DNA from: Ephemerocybe angulata | Lineage: Eukaryota; Basidiomycota; Agaricomycetes; Agaricales; Psathyrellaceae | Assembly (NCBI GenBank): GCA_013368325.1 | Contig: JAACJK010000111.1 | Coordinates: 62,001-126,000 of the forward strand | DNA length: 64,000 bases | Direction of reading: 5' to 3' | Shown: one piece after another, positions 1 to 11,663 of the stretch | How positions within the stretch are numbered: the first letter of the stretch is position 1 | How the letters are laid out: each line of letters starts with the position of its first letter | Translations under genes and position numbers: made by a program | Notes under the pieces: generated by a model | What the model was told of the DNA's origin: nothing | What the model saw: the letters and a program-made list of their open reading frames with translations, nothing else | Databases searched by the model: none

Positions 1-1343
1 CTCGTGTACTTAGACTGATTTGCAAACCCGACATAAACTGGCCAAAGAGATGCCGATCCAAACTGTGTAAGGTGTGTCGAGTCTGACCACATTGTCAGTC
101 CCACAACAACACTCTCCGCTGTGATACCCTTTGCGAGCAAAGACTCTCGGATGGCTCGGTGTTCATCGAGAAATGCTGGTGAGGTATACACCTCAGAGTA
201 AATTCTCTGGGGTGGACCACTCGATGGTTGCCAGTACTGCTCGAAGGGGAAGAGATGGAATTGCTCGGCGGCCGGCTCCGACAATGCTGACTTGATGAGG
301 CCAAGGATCGTCCGGTGGTACATTCCGTCAACAGGGAAGGATGGAAGGGAGGACACGTTGGGGTAAGTCACAGTGGTGGGTGGACACAGCGGAATAAGAG
401 GTGATGCCGCAGTCCATGGATCCTGTACGCGGATGACCGATGCGGGATTGTTGTGGAGATTGTCAATGCGCGCCTGTTCCCTTTCGGCGCTGAAGCCCTC
501 GAAGGCTTTTGGATCAAATCCTGGACGGGTGATAACATTGGAGACGAGGGATTTGAGATGTGGGAGAGATTTCGGAGTGGTTGAGGTATCGTTGACATGC
601 CAGTCCATGAGATAGTAGATAGACCTGTTGGGGAAGAGTGTTTCGAGATCGGATTTGGAAATAGTGCGAGAACGAGGATTGGACCAGCCGCTGGACCATA
701 CAGGAAGCTTCTTGTCGATTTGGAAGGTGGGGGCATCCGCGGTTTCATCCGCCGTGGCAATATTGTCGGGGGTGTAGGAGGGGAAGCCATTTGGGTACAC
801 TCGGAACATGCCATATGAGTTTGGCTTCGTCCTGAACTCCCCTGGGATACCAGCAGCTTCGATACCCGGAGGGGCTTGTACAACCGGAGGCGGTGGAGGC
901 GGCTCATTCACCGGATTTTGCGGTGTAATATTATCCGCAAACTGCACTTTACGGCGCTGAGGCGGCTTGACAGCACGTTGTACCTCCTCCTGAGGTGCCT
1001 CAGGCTCGGCTGGAGGGCTCTAAACACAGATTTGCTTCAGAAATGGTTCATTTGAATCCCGAGGTTAAATACATACGGGGGGAACAGGAAAATCGACATC
1101 CATTGCGTCTGCAGCATCGGGAGTATCGATCGGGGTAGACTGAGCGCCTGTAGATGGGGTGGACTTCTGTTTCTTCGACTTGGCCGCCAATTTCTGCTCG
1201 TCCTTTTGGCGTTTACGGCGAGAAGAGACGAGGGTCGCCGCGAGAGGGCAGCGCTTGATGTGTGCTTGAAGTTCGCGTTCTTCTTTCGCTGAAAACCCGC
1301 ACTTAGGGCCGTAGCACTTGAGAGAAGAGGTGTTTGACGACAT
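1..1343 (-). CDS. Plavaka-family transposase, N-terminal part, cut by window edge
   Basis: This is the N-terminal part of a DNA transposase of the Plavaka family, which mobilises large DNA elements in basidiomycetes. Exon 1 (1343-1077) starts with MSSNTSSLKCYGPKCGFSAK and holds a zinc-finger-like Cys/His stretch followed by a Lys-rich linker. An intron of 57 nt (1076-1020, GTATGT to TAG) leads to exon 2, which stays open to the window start. Exon 2 contains features I associate with the family: YPNGFPSYTPDN, the LPVWSSGWSNPRSR block, and the VVGLTMWSDSTHLTQFGSAS stretch before the catalytic region. No stop or frameshift is seen, so the copy could be intact; the catalytic C-terminus lies outside the window. 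It is divergently paired with the DUF6698-type gene starting at 1575. Confidence 0.9.
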
Positions 1344-1574
1344 CGTATAATTTCTGGGGAATATACCTCTGGCACTCGAGGATTATATACCGTTGAATGG
1401 CCAACGGTCAAAGGTCCGCGCCAGCGCTTAGGCTGGGCGCCATCAAAAAATCGGAGTTTCAAACGGCCGCAGGGCGCAAGGGGCGTCGGAAATTGAAAAT
1501 GTGGGTCATCGCTCCTTGACCTCGAACCACGACCATCCCACTTCTTCCCCGTCCCATCGCCCACTAATCTCGCA
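1344..1574. promoter_or_regulatory. shared divergent intergenic region
   Basis: These 231 bases separate the start codons of two divergent genes, so they must hold both promoters and 5' leaders. A TATA-like stretch (ATTATATACC) lies at about 1381-1390, about 40 bases upstream of the transposase start on the minus strand. No other motif is obvious. Confidence 0.4.
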
Positions 1575-3625
1575 ATGCCCGCTGCCCAGCAGTCTCAACG
1601 GCCGCAGAAGAAGCCTCTATCAGCCATAGAGATCCATGTCAAGAAGCTCATGACCGCTATCACGGAGTTTACAGGGGCGCAGGGCAGGAGATCCACCGCC
1701 AACGTCGAATAGTGGGTCTTGCTCAGTATAGTGTGAATTCAGACGCTGATTTTGTTAAGCTTTCAAACCTTGCGGCCGTATCTTCGCAAGATGCGGTGGG
1801 TCATGCCCGGCATCGACATGTGGGCATCGATTCCCGCCCTCTTCTTTCCCCGCTTCCGCCTTCTGGGCGATATGGACGAGGAAGACGAAGAGGGCTCGGG
1901 CGATCCATCCGACGACGATCCGTGAGTATCTTTGCACCCTCACCATTCCTTTTCTGACACCCATGTTGACCCTCAGCCCCGTCGACGACGAAGAGACCTG
2001 GAACAAGCTTATGGCACTCATGCCCAACTTCACCGAGGTTCTCAACCGCATGTTTACGAAGGATGAGTCGATTCTCCTCACCTTCATCAACTTGGTAAGT
2101 CGGGCACGCGCATATATCCACCTTTCTGTGCTGATATGACCCACCTTCAGTTGAAGACGAGCGTGCGGACCCAACGTGGGGAGGACCTGAGCACGATGAA
2201 GCGTATGATCGGTGAGATCATTCTGGAGAAGAAGACGGATCAGTTGGAGGAACGGTTCAGCGCCAACGGTGATAAGGCTGCGCGCGGATTCTATAACCTT
2301 GACTGCTCGAAGCTGTTAGTAGGGCTTCGGCTTCAAGGCGAGTATATGAAGAATCGCAGGTGCGCTCCTCGTCGTTCGCTCATTCACGACGCGGTCTTAC
2401 TCTATGCAGCCACTTCATGATGAAGGTCAACAGTGGGCGGATCAAGCTGAAGACGTCCGACTGGCCTTCGTTTCTTTTCCCCCCGGAACAGTGTACGATG
2501 AGAAGAGGCCCGTCCGCGGTATGTTCCTCAGCTTTATCGTCAAACGAGTAAGTCCGTCATGTTCTCTTGGCCCTCCATGCACTGACTATGCCTATACAGG
2601 GAATTCGGATTGTTTACTTTGGACCGTCGACAGCCTATGACCCCTCCGGCGCGCCTGGAGGCCAACCCTGCAAGGCCGTGTTGCACCATCTCACGGTTAT
2701 CGGGCCCGAGCACGTTGCGTATGTTTGCGTGCTGGTAAGTCATTGTTACACTCTTTCAATGCCTACTTCGCTCAAATGGGGTCAGATTTACTACGCGCTA
2801 TCCTCCTTGCCGATCTGGAAGGCTCACGACCGCTCTTTCTCGCTTCGCCGCTTTTACAACAACATCGTCAAATTGCTCAGTTCAGACAAGAAATGGGCGA
2901 AGCAGACCTTGAAGGCGATCAACGAGTACGTGCTCATTTGTTCCTGTGACCCAGCTGACCTCTTTCCCAGTGAGATGCCGTTCGACAAACTGAAGCACGC
3001 GAAGAACGATGCGGAGTCCGAGGAGGACGATGGCCCTGATACTGTCGACAACCTGCTCGCTCGTGGTTTGGACAGTGATTCTGAGGAGGGCGACGATGAC
3101 GACGAAGCTGACGCTATGCCCCACCCCCATCGTCGGACGTCCCGGAGGAGGAGGAACAAGACGAGGTAAGTTCCACATACACTTCATCGGTCATTCTAAC
3201 AACATGCTATAGTCCCCTCGCGTTCGGAAGCGGGCTCGATCGAAGCCGCCGGTCGAAGACATCTTTGACGATGATCTCGTGCCCGACGCCGACATCCCAA
3301 AGCCCAAGTCCAAAGCCCCAAGGCTCAATTTCGACGAGGAGGAAGAAGATGACGACTTCTACGTTGCCGAGAAGGAGAACGTCGATCCCAACTTGAGCCC
3401 AAAGGTGAGTGGGATGTTCTATTCATCTATTCATCTGACCAACGTCCATAGTCGAAGAAAGGGCGGGCTGCATCGAAGCAGCCTGCTGCTACTCCCAACG
3501 GTGTTCCCTTCCCGACTCCCCGCGACCCGAAAACCCCCAAGAGGCCTTCGCGTATCGCCAAGCTCACTGTTCCCCCTTCCACTCGTTCTACGCGTTCCCA
3601 GTCTCGTTTCGCAGGTGCCGACTAA
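1575..3625 (+). CDS. DUF6698-type protein with two apparent single-base frameshifts
   Basis: This ten-exon gene matches my memory of the DUF6698 domain, common in Agaricomycetes and of unknown function. Exons: 1575-1711, 1760-1921, 1977-2094, 2151-2359, 2410-2547, 2600-2734, 2786-2925, 2971-3165, 3213-3404, 3452-3625. Introns are 45-56 nt with good splice sites and matching phases. Domain landmarks are DWPSFLFPP, VYFGPSTAYDPSG, YYALSSLPIWKAHDRSF and KKWAKQTLKAIN. An acidic, Ser/Glu-rich region and a basic C-terminus follow. The frame breaks twice by one missing base, at the C run 2479-2484 and at 3119-3122; adding one C at each gives a continuous protein. That suggests sequence error, but real decay is possible. 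It starts 231 bases from a divergent Plavaka gene, so it may be a passenger of that element. Confidence 0.75.
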
Positions 3626-4302
3626 CCGTGCTATCGCTGACTGTCCGATCTCGACCCACGCTACTCGCTGCCGTGTTCGTTCTCCTCCTGCATCGTGCCT
3701 CCTGCTCTTGCTCTGCTCTACGTCTCCGTGCTTCGCTTTCCCTCGGCTTGCTCAGCTCCACGTCTTAGTGCTTCGCTTGTCTCGTTTGGATCTTGGTCAA
3801 GCTTGTTACGGTCGCGCTCGGTCTGCTCTCTTGTTCCTTCGGTCTCGGCTGCTCTTGCATCGCTCCTTACTCTAGTCAACGCTACTTACTGTTCTTTATT
3901 CACCTCTGTAGTATAACTTTAGTGTACGGCCTCTAATCAACTGGATTCCTCCATATCCGTGCGTGATCGCTCTGTATTGGTCCTGGCCATGACTAGGGAG
4001 GCGGCGGCTCCTGCCTCTCATGGTACGTCATTACCTTCCACTACCATCGTGCGCCTCCAAGGCCATCGTCTCCACCATGATCGGTCACTACCTTCCATGA
4101 CCACCGCGCGCCTGCAAGACCATCATCACCATCGTGGCTATGAGCTGACATCCGGACCATCCGCCGACATCCCGCCCATCTTGGATGCCATTTTCATCGT
4201 TTAGAAGACGGCCACCTATTCCCATCATGGTCGGGATGTCAGCGGATGGGGGCGATTATCTCTGATGGTAGGGGGTTCCCTTGACCCCGGTTTTTTGCTG
4301 AT
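3626..4302. other. 3' flank without a supported gene
   Basis: No convincing gene is present. The first 300 bases are pyrimidine-rich and are probably 3' untranslated sequence of the DUF6698-type gene. Two degenerate direct repeats of about 55 bases around the motif CACTACCTTCCATGACCACC lie at about 4025-4140. An imperfect inverted repeat of about 25 bases, core CCGACATCCCGCCCAT, pairs about 4158-4182 with about 4226-4250. Confidence 0.35.
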
Positions 4303-4883
4303 GTAGTATCGCCATAGGCTTTGCCAGGTACAAGGCGTCTAATAACCGGCTTCTATGGGTGTTCCACAGAGATGGAATCTTCTATTTCGTTACCCTCGCC
4401 GGTGCGTTCGCCAATGACTGGACCTGAGGGAAGTTTATATTGAGTTTCCACGATCTTATTAGCTGTGACCACGGCGAACATCATCTTCGACTCTGTCGCT
4501 CCGGTGAGTACCTCTTCTTCAGCCCTTGACATCAAACCAGTATACTAACCTTCCCATTCACCACGAAGCTGGAGTATAAGTTCATGGTAGCAGCGTACGT
4601 ATCACCCACTCCACACAGCGCCTCCCCATTCTGATTCACCAATTTTTTGTATAGCCCTCAAGGAGTCCTCCATTCCATCCTCTCATGCCGCCTCATCCTC
4701 CACCTCCACGAGTTCTCCGAAAAAGAACTCGCTCTCACAGAATCGGAGGGAAATCAATCGTCGATTCAATTCGTGTCCGGTGGTGCACAGCATACCACTC
4801 TTGGTGAGATCTTGGACGTTTCTGCGAGGCGCGACCCGCTCGAGAAGGAAAAGGCGAAAGCGAAGGAGGATTCGGAATGTTGA
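4303..4883 (+). pseudogene. DUF6533-type seven-helix membrane protein, 3' fragment
   Basis: Only the last exons of a DUF6533-type seven-transmembrane protein remain. The first exon starts after an acceptor at about 4302 and reads to the motif FHRDGIFYFVTLA. It is followed by VTTANIIFDSVAP, a small exon LEYKFMVAA, and a final exon with PQGVLHSILSCRLILHLHEF and a charged cytoplasmic tail ending at 4883. The same exon order and very similar residues occur in the complete copy at 38573-40224. Nothing resembling the N-terminal DUF6533 exon or the first five helices is found in the preceding 650 bases. I therefore call it a 5'-truncated relic. The family is of unknown function and is predicted to be membrane embedded. 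Confidence 0.7.
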
Positions 4884-5270
4884 AAAGCATCCCGGCCGAT
4901 GCGAGGCGCAGTTATTATTTTGGGTATTATGCAAGCCTATAGTTATCGAGTGTATATGTATCTATTAGTGTAGAAGTAGTATCACGGCAATTCGAACCAC
5001 ATAATGTCGTTCTAGTGTGTGTGAGTGTACATCGCGCGCGACGCTGCCTTCGAGTCCGCCGATCGACTTCCGTTCGGAGTACATCTAAGTTGTCAAGAGC
5101 CTGATAAAGGTGACCAACTTGGGAATAAAGGCGCGATGTGTAAGGGAAACATTGAATGGGCTTCAAAAAGGACCTGGCAGAATTAGCGCCGAAGAGTCAA
5201 GAGGGGGCCCTTGAGCAAGCGATGTCATGTAAGTTGCCGTTTCGCAGATGTCTATCTTTGAACCAGGACG

Positions 5271-6029
5271 CTAAGTCTCCTCATCACCCACTATGCCGCG
5301 CCTTCTCAGTGCACCACTCCCATAAGCAACAGCCGAACTACACCGTGGTCTCTGCCTCACTCCCACAGGCTCAAGCTCTTGCACGGTATACACCTCCCCA
5401 CCCCGCCCCGTTTTGGTTTTAGTGACCCACTTATTCACAGTCTTGCGCGCGGGGCGGGGCTCAGACGCTGGTGAACGATTGAAGCTGCTGCTGACGGCGA
5501 TGCCTGCACAAGACTGTGCGTGTGGACTAGTAGGGGAGAGTGGGCTGTAGGGTGGGAGAGAATCGGTAGGCGGGTAGTATTCGTCGTACAACGGAGGTAA
5601 GTCCGAAGGGAGAGTGTTGCTTTCTCGAGACGTATCTTGACTCTCAGTGCACGCTGGTAGCTGTCTGCCTCTTCCCCTTCTCTCATTCGAAGGGGTAACG
5701 GCACCAGGATGTTGGTGGGAACCCCTGGCATTGTGCGCTGCGGGCCACTCCGAGACGCGGCGCACACGAGGTTTACCCTTCGTGCTGCGAAGCGGGCGCG
5801 CTACTGGCGGGGATGCAGCTTGACGCTTGGGCTTGTATATCCTGTTGCGAGTTATGGAGGGGTCTAGGCTCCTCGATCGCCTAGGGGCTCTGAAGTGCTG
5901 CATTCCTGGGATTGTCTCCGGGACGTAGGTGGAACCCAAAGGAGGGGTGAGGTCGGCAGTGATGGGCTTGGGAGGGACATTGAGCCAAGCCCACCAGAGG
6001 CACTTGATTGTGATGGAAATTGTTTCCAT
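5271..6029 (-). CDS. proline-rich hypothetical protein
   Basis: This single-exon open frame encodes about 252 residues when started at the ATG at 6029, which begins METISITIKCLWWAWLNVPP. The frame continues 35 codons upstream without another strong start. The middle is basic and low complexity (KPKRQAASPPVARPLRSTKG). The segment PPLYDEYYPPTDSLPPYSP contains PPxY-like motifs of the kind bound by WW domains, for example in ubiquitin-ligase adaptors. I do not recognise a family and see no signal peptide. It could be a genuine fast-evolving gene or a chance open frame; its length and biased composition favour a real gene. About 390 bases before it, from 4884 to 5270, I see nothing. Confidence 0.45.
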   Translation of the reverse strand: METISITIKCLWWAWLNVPPKPITADLTPPLGSTYVPETIPGMQHFRAPRRSRSLDPSITRNRIYKPKRQAASPPVARPLRSTKGKPRVRRVSEWPAAHNARGSHQHPGAVTPSNERRGRGRQLPACTESQDTSRESNTLPSDLPPLYDEYYPPTDSLPPYSPLSPTSPHAQSCAGIAVSSSFNRSPASEPRPARKTVNKWVTKTKTGRGGEVYTVQELEPVGVRQRPRCSSAVAYGSGALRRRGIVGDEET

Positions 6030-6599
6030 AGTTGAACGATGGAGGAATGGGGAGAGGGAAGGGATTTTTGCAGTTGATAGAAACTTGGTTATAAGTATGT
6101 TGAATGGGAGAGCAAAGCAACTTGTATCGTGCATTGATCATGGTGCTTTGCAGACAACAGTATACAAAGCGCGCGCGCTTCGGTTTCACTTTCAATGGAA
6201 TTCGGTGCTCGGTGGGTTTATCAAAGCACAACTAGTTGTAGGCTTGTACTTCCACTCAAATGGGTGGGGAATAGTACTGCATTCCCGGAGAAGCGAACGT
6301 TTTCCCTGGTGCATAGTATGAGTACAAGTGTTCAAAGATTCTCGGGATATCAATGGACGAAGAGCAAGGCCTACGCTCCAATGGATAGTTCATGCCACCG
6401 GCCGGTATATCAATGCAAAGCAAATGGCGAACATGTACGAACAAAGTCCACGTATTAATTGTGGGACAGACAAAGCGCATATGCCAGACTATATATGGCC
6501 CTCCCTTCCTGCTCTCTTCATCCCACCACCACCCCAAGCCCAACCCAAGCCACGCCAAACTCTGGTCCGACCACCACTTACTTTCTGAACTCTTCCAAT

Positions 6600-7687
6600 A
6601 TGTCTGCCTCACGTTCTATCCCATCGACCAGATCTTCCCGCAACAGCGGCATCCCACCCCCAGGAGGAGCGGCAGAGTCGATCCCGAGTCGCAACTCGGC
6701 CGCCGCTTCCTCATTCAGTACCACCAGAAACTTGACCCCTGCCCTCACCCTCGTCTACCTCCTTAACAATCTCGCGCCCGAGGACCTCCACAAAGATCTC
6801 GTGTCGAGAGTAGACGCGGGAAGTCCCGATGCCTCTCCTACGAAGACCCTCAGTCGTCAAATGATGGCAGAGCTCCTGAACGCCCTCGAGGAGCTGGGAT
6901 ACGATTCTTCTGCTGGAGGGCAAGCTGTGCTTGATGGTTCTGTTGAACATTGCGTCAGATGTCACAGCAGCTTTTGGAGAGGGACAATCACCTCAAAGCA
7001 TGCATCGTCCCGCATTCCTCGCCAATCCCTGGGGTGGCTGGCGGGAGGTCCAGATGTTGTGCAAGCAGGACGGAGATATGTGTAGTCAGCAGACATACTA
7101 CGAACTCAGCGTTCGTATCGTACAATGCTGTGAACATCTTCAGGTGCGGGGAGCCGGGAACGGCATACTGTCCCTCGGGTGTTGCTGGGGGTCGACGACC
7201 GCAGGATTCATCGGGACATTCGGTGAAAGAGAAGTTGGTGAAGAAAGAGTACACCACGTCTGAACTTATCCTCGTCCTCAGCTGGACCCTCAAGAATATT
7301 ACTCCGGAGGCCCTACACGCGAGCCTCCTACAAGCCCTTGGGCCCCAGAGCCCCCTTTCCAAGACGCTTAGCTCGGGGGCGCTGCCTGGGCTTCTGCTCA
7401 TCTTTAAGCGCGTCGGGTGTAATGTCGGTCGTGCGGAGATTGCGGTCAGTCAGCAGACCCTCAAGCACTGTGTGAGGTGCCACAAAAAATACATGGAGAG
7501 GAACAATGGACGGCTCGCATGCCAGATTCCTCACAAGGTGTCGTCGACCCCATGCTGCGACCAGAATTCCTCCATGTGCTCGGTAGAGAGACATACGACT
7601 GTTGCTAGCAATGTGGCCTACAATGGGGTCAGCCTCGCGGCGTGCGGAGAGGGGGCGCTTAAGTGCTTAAAGCCCACCGACGGTTGA
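6600..7687 (+). CDS. two-module Cys/His-rich protein with one frameshift
   Basis: The gene encodes two tandem copies of a module of about 130-150 residues that also occurs once in the gene at 29619-30404. Each module has a helical part (LAPEDLHKDLVSRVDAG; ITPEALHASLLQALGP) and a Cys/His-rich part. The consensus of the latter is HCVRCHxx(F/Y)(L/M)E(R/K)(D/N)N, then AC, a His, CC, C, RHTT, a VxYN-like motif and two Cys. The spacing suggests zinc binding, but I know no named domain. Module 1 breaks at the T run 6972-6975; one more T would give CHSSFLERDN and join the second frame, which then runs to the stop at 7687. The start at 6600 is the first ATG of the Ser-rich leader. Function is unknown. 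Confidence 0.65.
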
Positions 7688-8131
7688 GGTACAGCACCAC
7701 GGCGTGTGGAAAAGGGGAACTGGGCGACGAACTTGGCGAAGATAGGGAGGATATGTGGAAGATGTGTGTGTGTGTGGGAAAGTTCAGAGGAGGGCCTGCC
7801 AAAAATGACGCCCACCCCCAGGACGACGTCACGGGGAAAACCCCTAGGAAACCCCTGTCGACCTGGTAACAGAACGGGACCATGCAGCGACTTCCTCAAT
7901 CCCGCCTCTTTCTAGGCGGCAGAGGGTCCATCTACAGGAGCCGAACATGCCGGGGGTGTTTTTCCTTAATACCTATTGTACCATTCATCTACGGCGCGTA
8001 CATGTGATGCTTGTGTGATGCTTGGTCTTGGCTTCGCCGCCCCTTTCGCTCTTTCAGTAGCCTAGCCATTACCGTCCATCCCATACCAGTATCCTAACCC
8101 AACCCCACATAACCTAACTTGCAGTCTATAG
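7688..8131. other. intergenic stretch
   Basis: No gene is supported. It is probably 3' untranslated sequence of the upstream gene followed by the 3' flank of the inverted LINE fragment. Confidence 0.3.
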
Positions 8132-9172
8132 TCAGGTACTAGTAGGTACGTACAACGGATACAACTCTAGGAACTCCTGGACGTCATATGCATATCGGGC
8201 TACCAGCGCTATCGCGGACCGCATGCTCACCACATATTTCATTAGTCGAAGATCATCACTGTTCAGCGCCTCTATCGTCTCCCTTTCTCCCTCTGTTGCT
8301 GTAGCCAGTAGCTCCTCCGTAAACTCCGCTCGCATGACAATCAGCTGCGGCTCGGCCTCACACCGCAGCCAGATATGCTCTGGTGTCTCGACCTCGACTC
8401 TGCAGAAGCGACAGAGACGACGGGCCCTCTCCACAGCCCCTTTCCCGTACCCAAGAAGCTCCACCCCATACTTGTGATTGGACACTAACACCCTCGTCAA
8501 TGCCCTTCGATGCCGCGCATTGGGCACAAGCATGTAGTGCCTCAGTTTCAGCGGCACATGGTCCACGAGGTTACCTTCGTCGTCCGGCTCGCACCGCCCA
8601 TGCAGCAACATCAGCTTCCTCGACTCGTCCAACCCCTTCTGGATCCCTTCGGTCATACTCCTCTTCACCTGCGCCTCGAGGTTGTCTATGGCTTCTGCGG
8701 TCAACAGTTCCCGATGGTCCGGGAACTGCACTTGGCCAGGGAGCTCCGCGATGACCGCTCGGAGGTCTGACACCCAGCTGTTGTACCCCAACCAGTCCAG
8801 CTCAACCGCTTCAACAAGAGCTCGGCGCACTAGCTGTTCAGGTCGGCACTGCGTTGCCAGGTACCCCAGATATCCTATAGCAAGCAATACTCGCCGATAC
8901 CCAATCGGCTCAACCCCCGTCTCCGTGTGCAACGCCGCCACCACACTCCTCTTGCCAACCCCCATGATTCTCCTAAGCCAGCCTTTCTGAACTGACTCCA
9001 GCTCCTTCCGCGCGCTTTTGTTGGTGTCTAGCATGACCTCGCTCCCATGGGTTAAGTGAGGGTCAACGCACGCCATGTATAGCTGAATCGCACGCTTGGC
9101 GGGGAGCGTGCCCGTTAGCTGCTCGACCCCACAGATCGCCCCTCCGACCGCCTTCGCTTTCGCCGCCTTAGT
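8132..9172 (-). mobile_element. 5'-truncated LINE (non-LTR retrotransposon), C-terminal coding part
   Basis: The frame read from about 9172 down to 8132 is the C-terminal end of a non-LTR retrotransposon polyprotein. It starts in the thumb-like region after the reverse-transcriptase palm (RKELESVQKGWLRRIMGVGK) and ends in a CCHC-type knuckle (CRFCRVEVETPEHIWLRC) typical of LINE C-termini. The frame is open for about 340 codons with no stop, so insertion is fairly recent, but the endonuclease and catalytic reverse-transcriptase core are missing. Homology fades abruptly near 9172, as expected for 5' truncation during target-primed integration. No clear poly-A tail is visible after the stop at 8132. 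The fragment cannot move by itself. Confidence 0.85.
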
Positions 9173-9338
9173 GTTACTCCGATTCTCGTGTTAATTTTGT
9201 CACTATATACGTATATCTGCTTCGGCGTCTAGCTCAAGTTGTGCTCAAGTTCAAGCACTGGGCGCTGACCTAGTTCAGAAATTCTAATGACCTTCTTTGC
9301 ATCTTTACTCGGGCGTGTCCCCTAACATGTCAGGCACA

Positions 9339-11663
9339 TCAGCTGGCGTTACTGCCTAGCACCGTCTTCTCCGAGACATCTCCTCTCCCTTTGTGCTGTT
9401 CCATGTCAAATGCTTTGGGCTCTCCGGTCACAGTGAGGTTCGGACTCGTGGATGAATTACCTTCCTCCGTAGACCCGTCCCAATCTTCGGTGGTATGAAC
9501 ACTATGATCAAACATTAGAGTAGATACCATGGCATGCGTCCTGAGGCCGTTGACCTCCTGCATCTTGAGAAGCAAGCGCCCCGAGAATATCACGAGTATC
9601 AAGTTCTTTAACCTGAGGGAGTGTAGCCTGTGAGTAATGTTCTCGGCTTTGGAGTCCGAAGGATCTTACTCGTTCAGGACACCATAGTTGTCGACAAACT
9701 TCAATTGTGAGATTTAAGCGCCCATATCACGACCGTACTACCGTACCTGGGAATGACTCACCGGAATGCTGGGTGTCCGTACAAGACTTCCGATAAAGTT
9801 CAGAGCTGTGATATAATACGTTTAACTCGTCGAAAAGGAGAGCGAATGAGCAGTACGCACTAAAGGCCGACATATAATAGAATCCTCCTTCCCTCCGTAT
9901 AACATTGATGAGCGTATTCTTCTGCCTGCGATAGCGCACTATTATTGTGCAAGTCGCAACAAGGAGCGCCACTGTGCGAGGCAACATACGTTAAACTGGG
10001 AATTGGTGCAATAGACACGATGATATTTACGCGTCGTCCGGGACAACGAGATGTATGTCGAGATGGTTTGAAACCGAAAGGAACTCGGGGAATCGATTTC
10101 GCATGCATATCTGAGCTCGAGGGTGAGCTCCTCCAGCGGTACAGCTACAGAGTACAGATGCAAATTATATTAGCCTGGAGGTATTGGTGGCGACTATAAC
10201 CCACACCTCGTTCCTGCATGATATACAGTCCTTGGAAGACTTGAATGGGAATGGTTAGACCCTAATCTCATCCACGTTAGCATGGAAATGCCAACATTGA
10301 TACGAGCAAGAAGTTAGTCTTACCAAGAAGGTCAGTCATCAGCAAAAAACCCGGTCAGGTATATAGACATGTAAAGCTCGTACCTGAGGTATAATACCCT
10401 ACCTGCCATGTATCGTTTACCTGCAAGGCAGGCCATAAAAGGTTTTAGAAGCTTGTATGGTAGTTAGGTGTATATACCGTAGGTAGTCCAATGTACCCCA
10501 GGTACCCGAATGTACGGCGGTGTCTGAAAGGTACGGAAATAATGAATTAGCAAATAATTATTATTATAATCGAGCTCAAAATGTCTAGCAAGCGCCAAGC
10601 AAGCGCCCAAGATCTCCAACACCTCCCGCTGGTCGGTCGACGCCCCCTCTCGCATCGGAGGGGAATTGAACCCAAGCAAACACGACGGAGAGAGCGCTCT
10701 AACCACTGAGTCATCGAGCAGTGAAAGGACAGCGTGATTTGTGCCATATAAGAAGCAAGCAGCGGGCACGGGCGACGCTTTGACAGGGCGCGTGCTTCGG
10801 CATTTTCCGAGTGCCCCGCGGCGACCCCGTGTTTGCGACTGTTTCGCCAAGTTCCCTGCCGACGAGGCTGCCTCTGTACACGAGCCGTACCTTCAATCCA
10901 CCGTCCGTACCTTTCGGTACCTTCAAGTCAACCTCCGTACCTCTGACTCCCTTTCTGGGTCCCCCCGTAGATGACTTGTGCCTCCCAGAGAGTAGAATAA
11001 ATAATCCCTGCCTGCCGGTTACCCACATACCCTGGTGTCCCTGAAAGGTCGTATCATGTAAGGATCTGATATTTTTGCTGATGGTGCCAATAGTACGAGG
11101 TACCTCAGTTTTCCTTCTAGCAACGCGTATATGCAGACCCAGAATGTCGCTATACATACTTTAGATAGATGGCGGGTGCAGTCATAGTCGAGGAGCATAC
11201 CTTCGGCTGCGGTAATTGAGGTTATACCCATAACTGGACGCAGTCGTCAGCTAAGGCACTGGGAAAGAGATCGGGAATATCCGCACCCCAGAATCCCCTG
11301 TTATACACCGTACATGCCTGATAATTGTGGGTCAAGCAACTCTGCAGTCTGATAAGTAAGAGGGGCGGCGTACCGAGAGCGACGCCGGGACGCCGATCGG
11401 AAAGAAACCTTTGCGAATTAAAAGATGAGAATGGAAGTACTACCCCCGCGGAGTGTATAAGATGCGCACCGAGTACGGTGAACAAAATCCTGAACGGCAC
11501 CGGATATCGCGTCAGAATATAGAGCCACTTTCCCAGCTTCCTCCAAGACTGGGGCCATATCACGGAGACCTCCAGCAATCGTTAATATACGGCGTTGAGC
11601 GTATGTCAGAGAAACGACTCACCTCCTCGTCAAACGTGGTCGCAAAGTAATAGATCTTCCGGC
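9339..11663 (-). pseudogene. DUF6533-type seven-helix protein, intron-rich and probably decayed
   Basis: Pieces of a DUF6533-type membrane protein can be followed in order on the minus strand. They are KIYYFATTFDEE (about 11660), the signature exon VSVIWPQSWRKLGKWLYILT (about 11575), GITSITAAE (about 11228), ILGLHIRVARRKTEVP (about 11140), INVIRREGGFYYMSAFS (about 9900) and the C-terminal exon ILVIFSGRLLLKMQEVNG with a long charged tail ending at 9339. The same exon series is present in the copies at 38573 and 51303. Several frames between these landmarks do not join cleanly. About 700 bases between the fourth and fifth landmarks hold a SINE-like insertion. I cannot place the N-terminal exons. 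A working gene with a long intron is possible but less likely. Confidence 0.55.
10545..10735 (-). mobile_element. tRNA-derived SINE-like element
   Basis: On the minus strand an RNA polymerase III type promoter is visible. It has an A box TGACTCAGTGGTTAGAGCG at 10713-10695 and a B box GGTTCAATTCC at 10672-10662, 22 bases apart. The 5' part reads like a tRNA, but the anticodon and acceptor arms do not fold, so it is not a working tRNA gene. An unrelated body of about 80 bases follows, with an A/T-rich 3' tail (ATTATAATAATAATTATT, about 10573-10556). It lies between exons of a decayed DUF6533 gene. Confidence 0.55.

Noticed and set aside
10662..10713. A tRNA gene on the minus strand
   Set aside because: A and B boxes are present but no acceptor stem or anticodon arm can be paired, and a non-tRNA body follows, so a SINE fits better.
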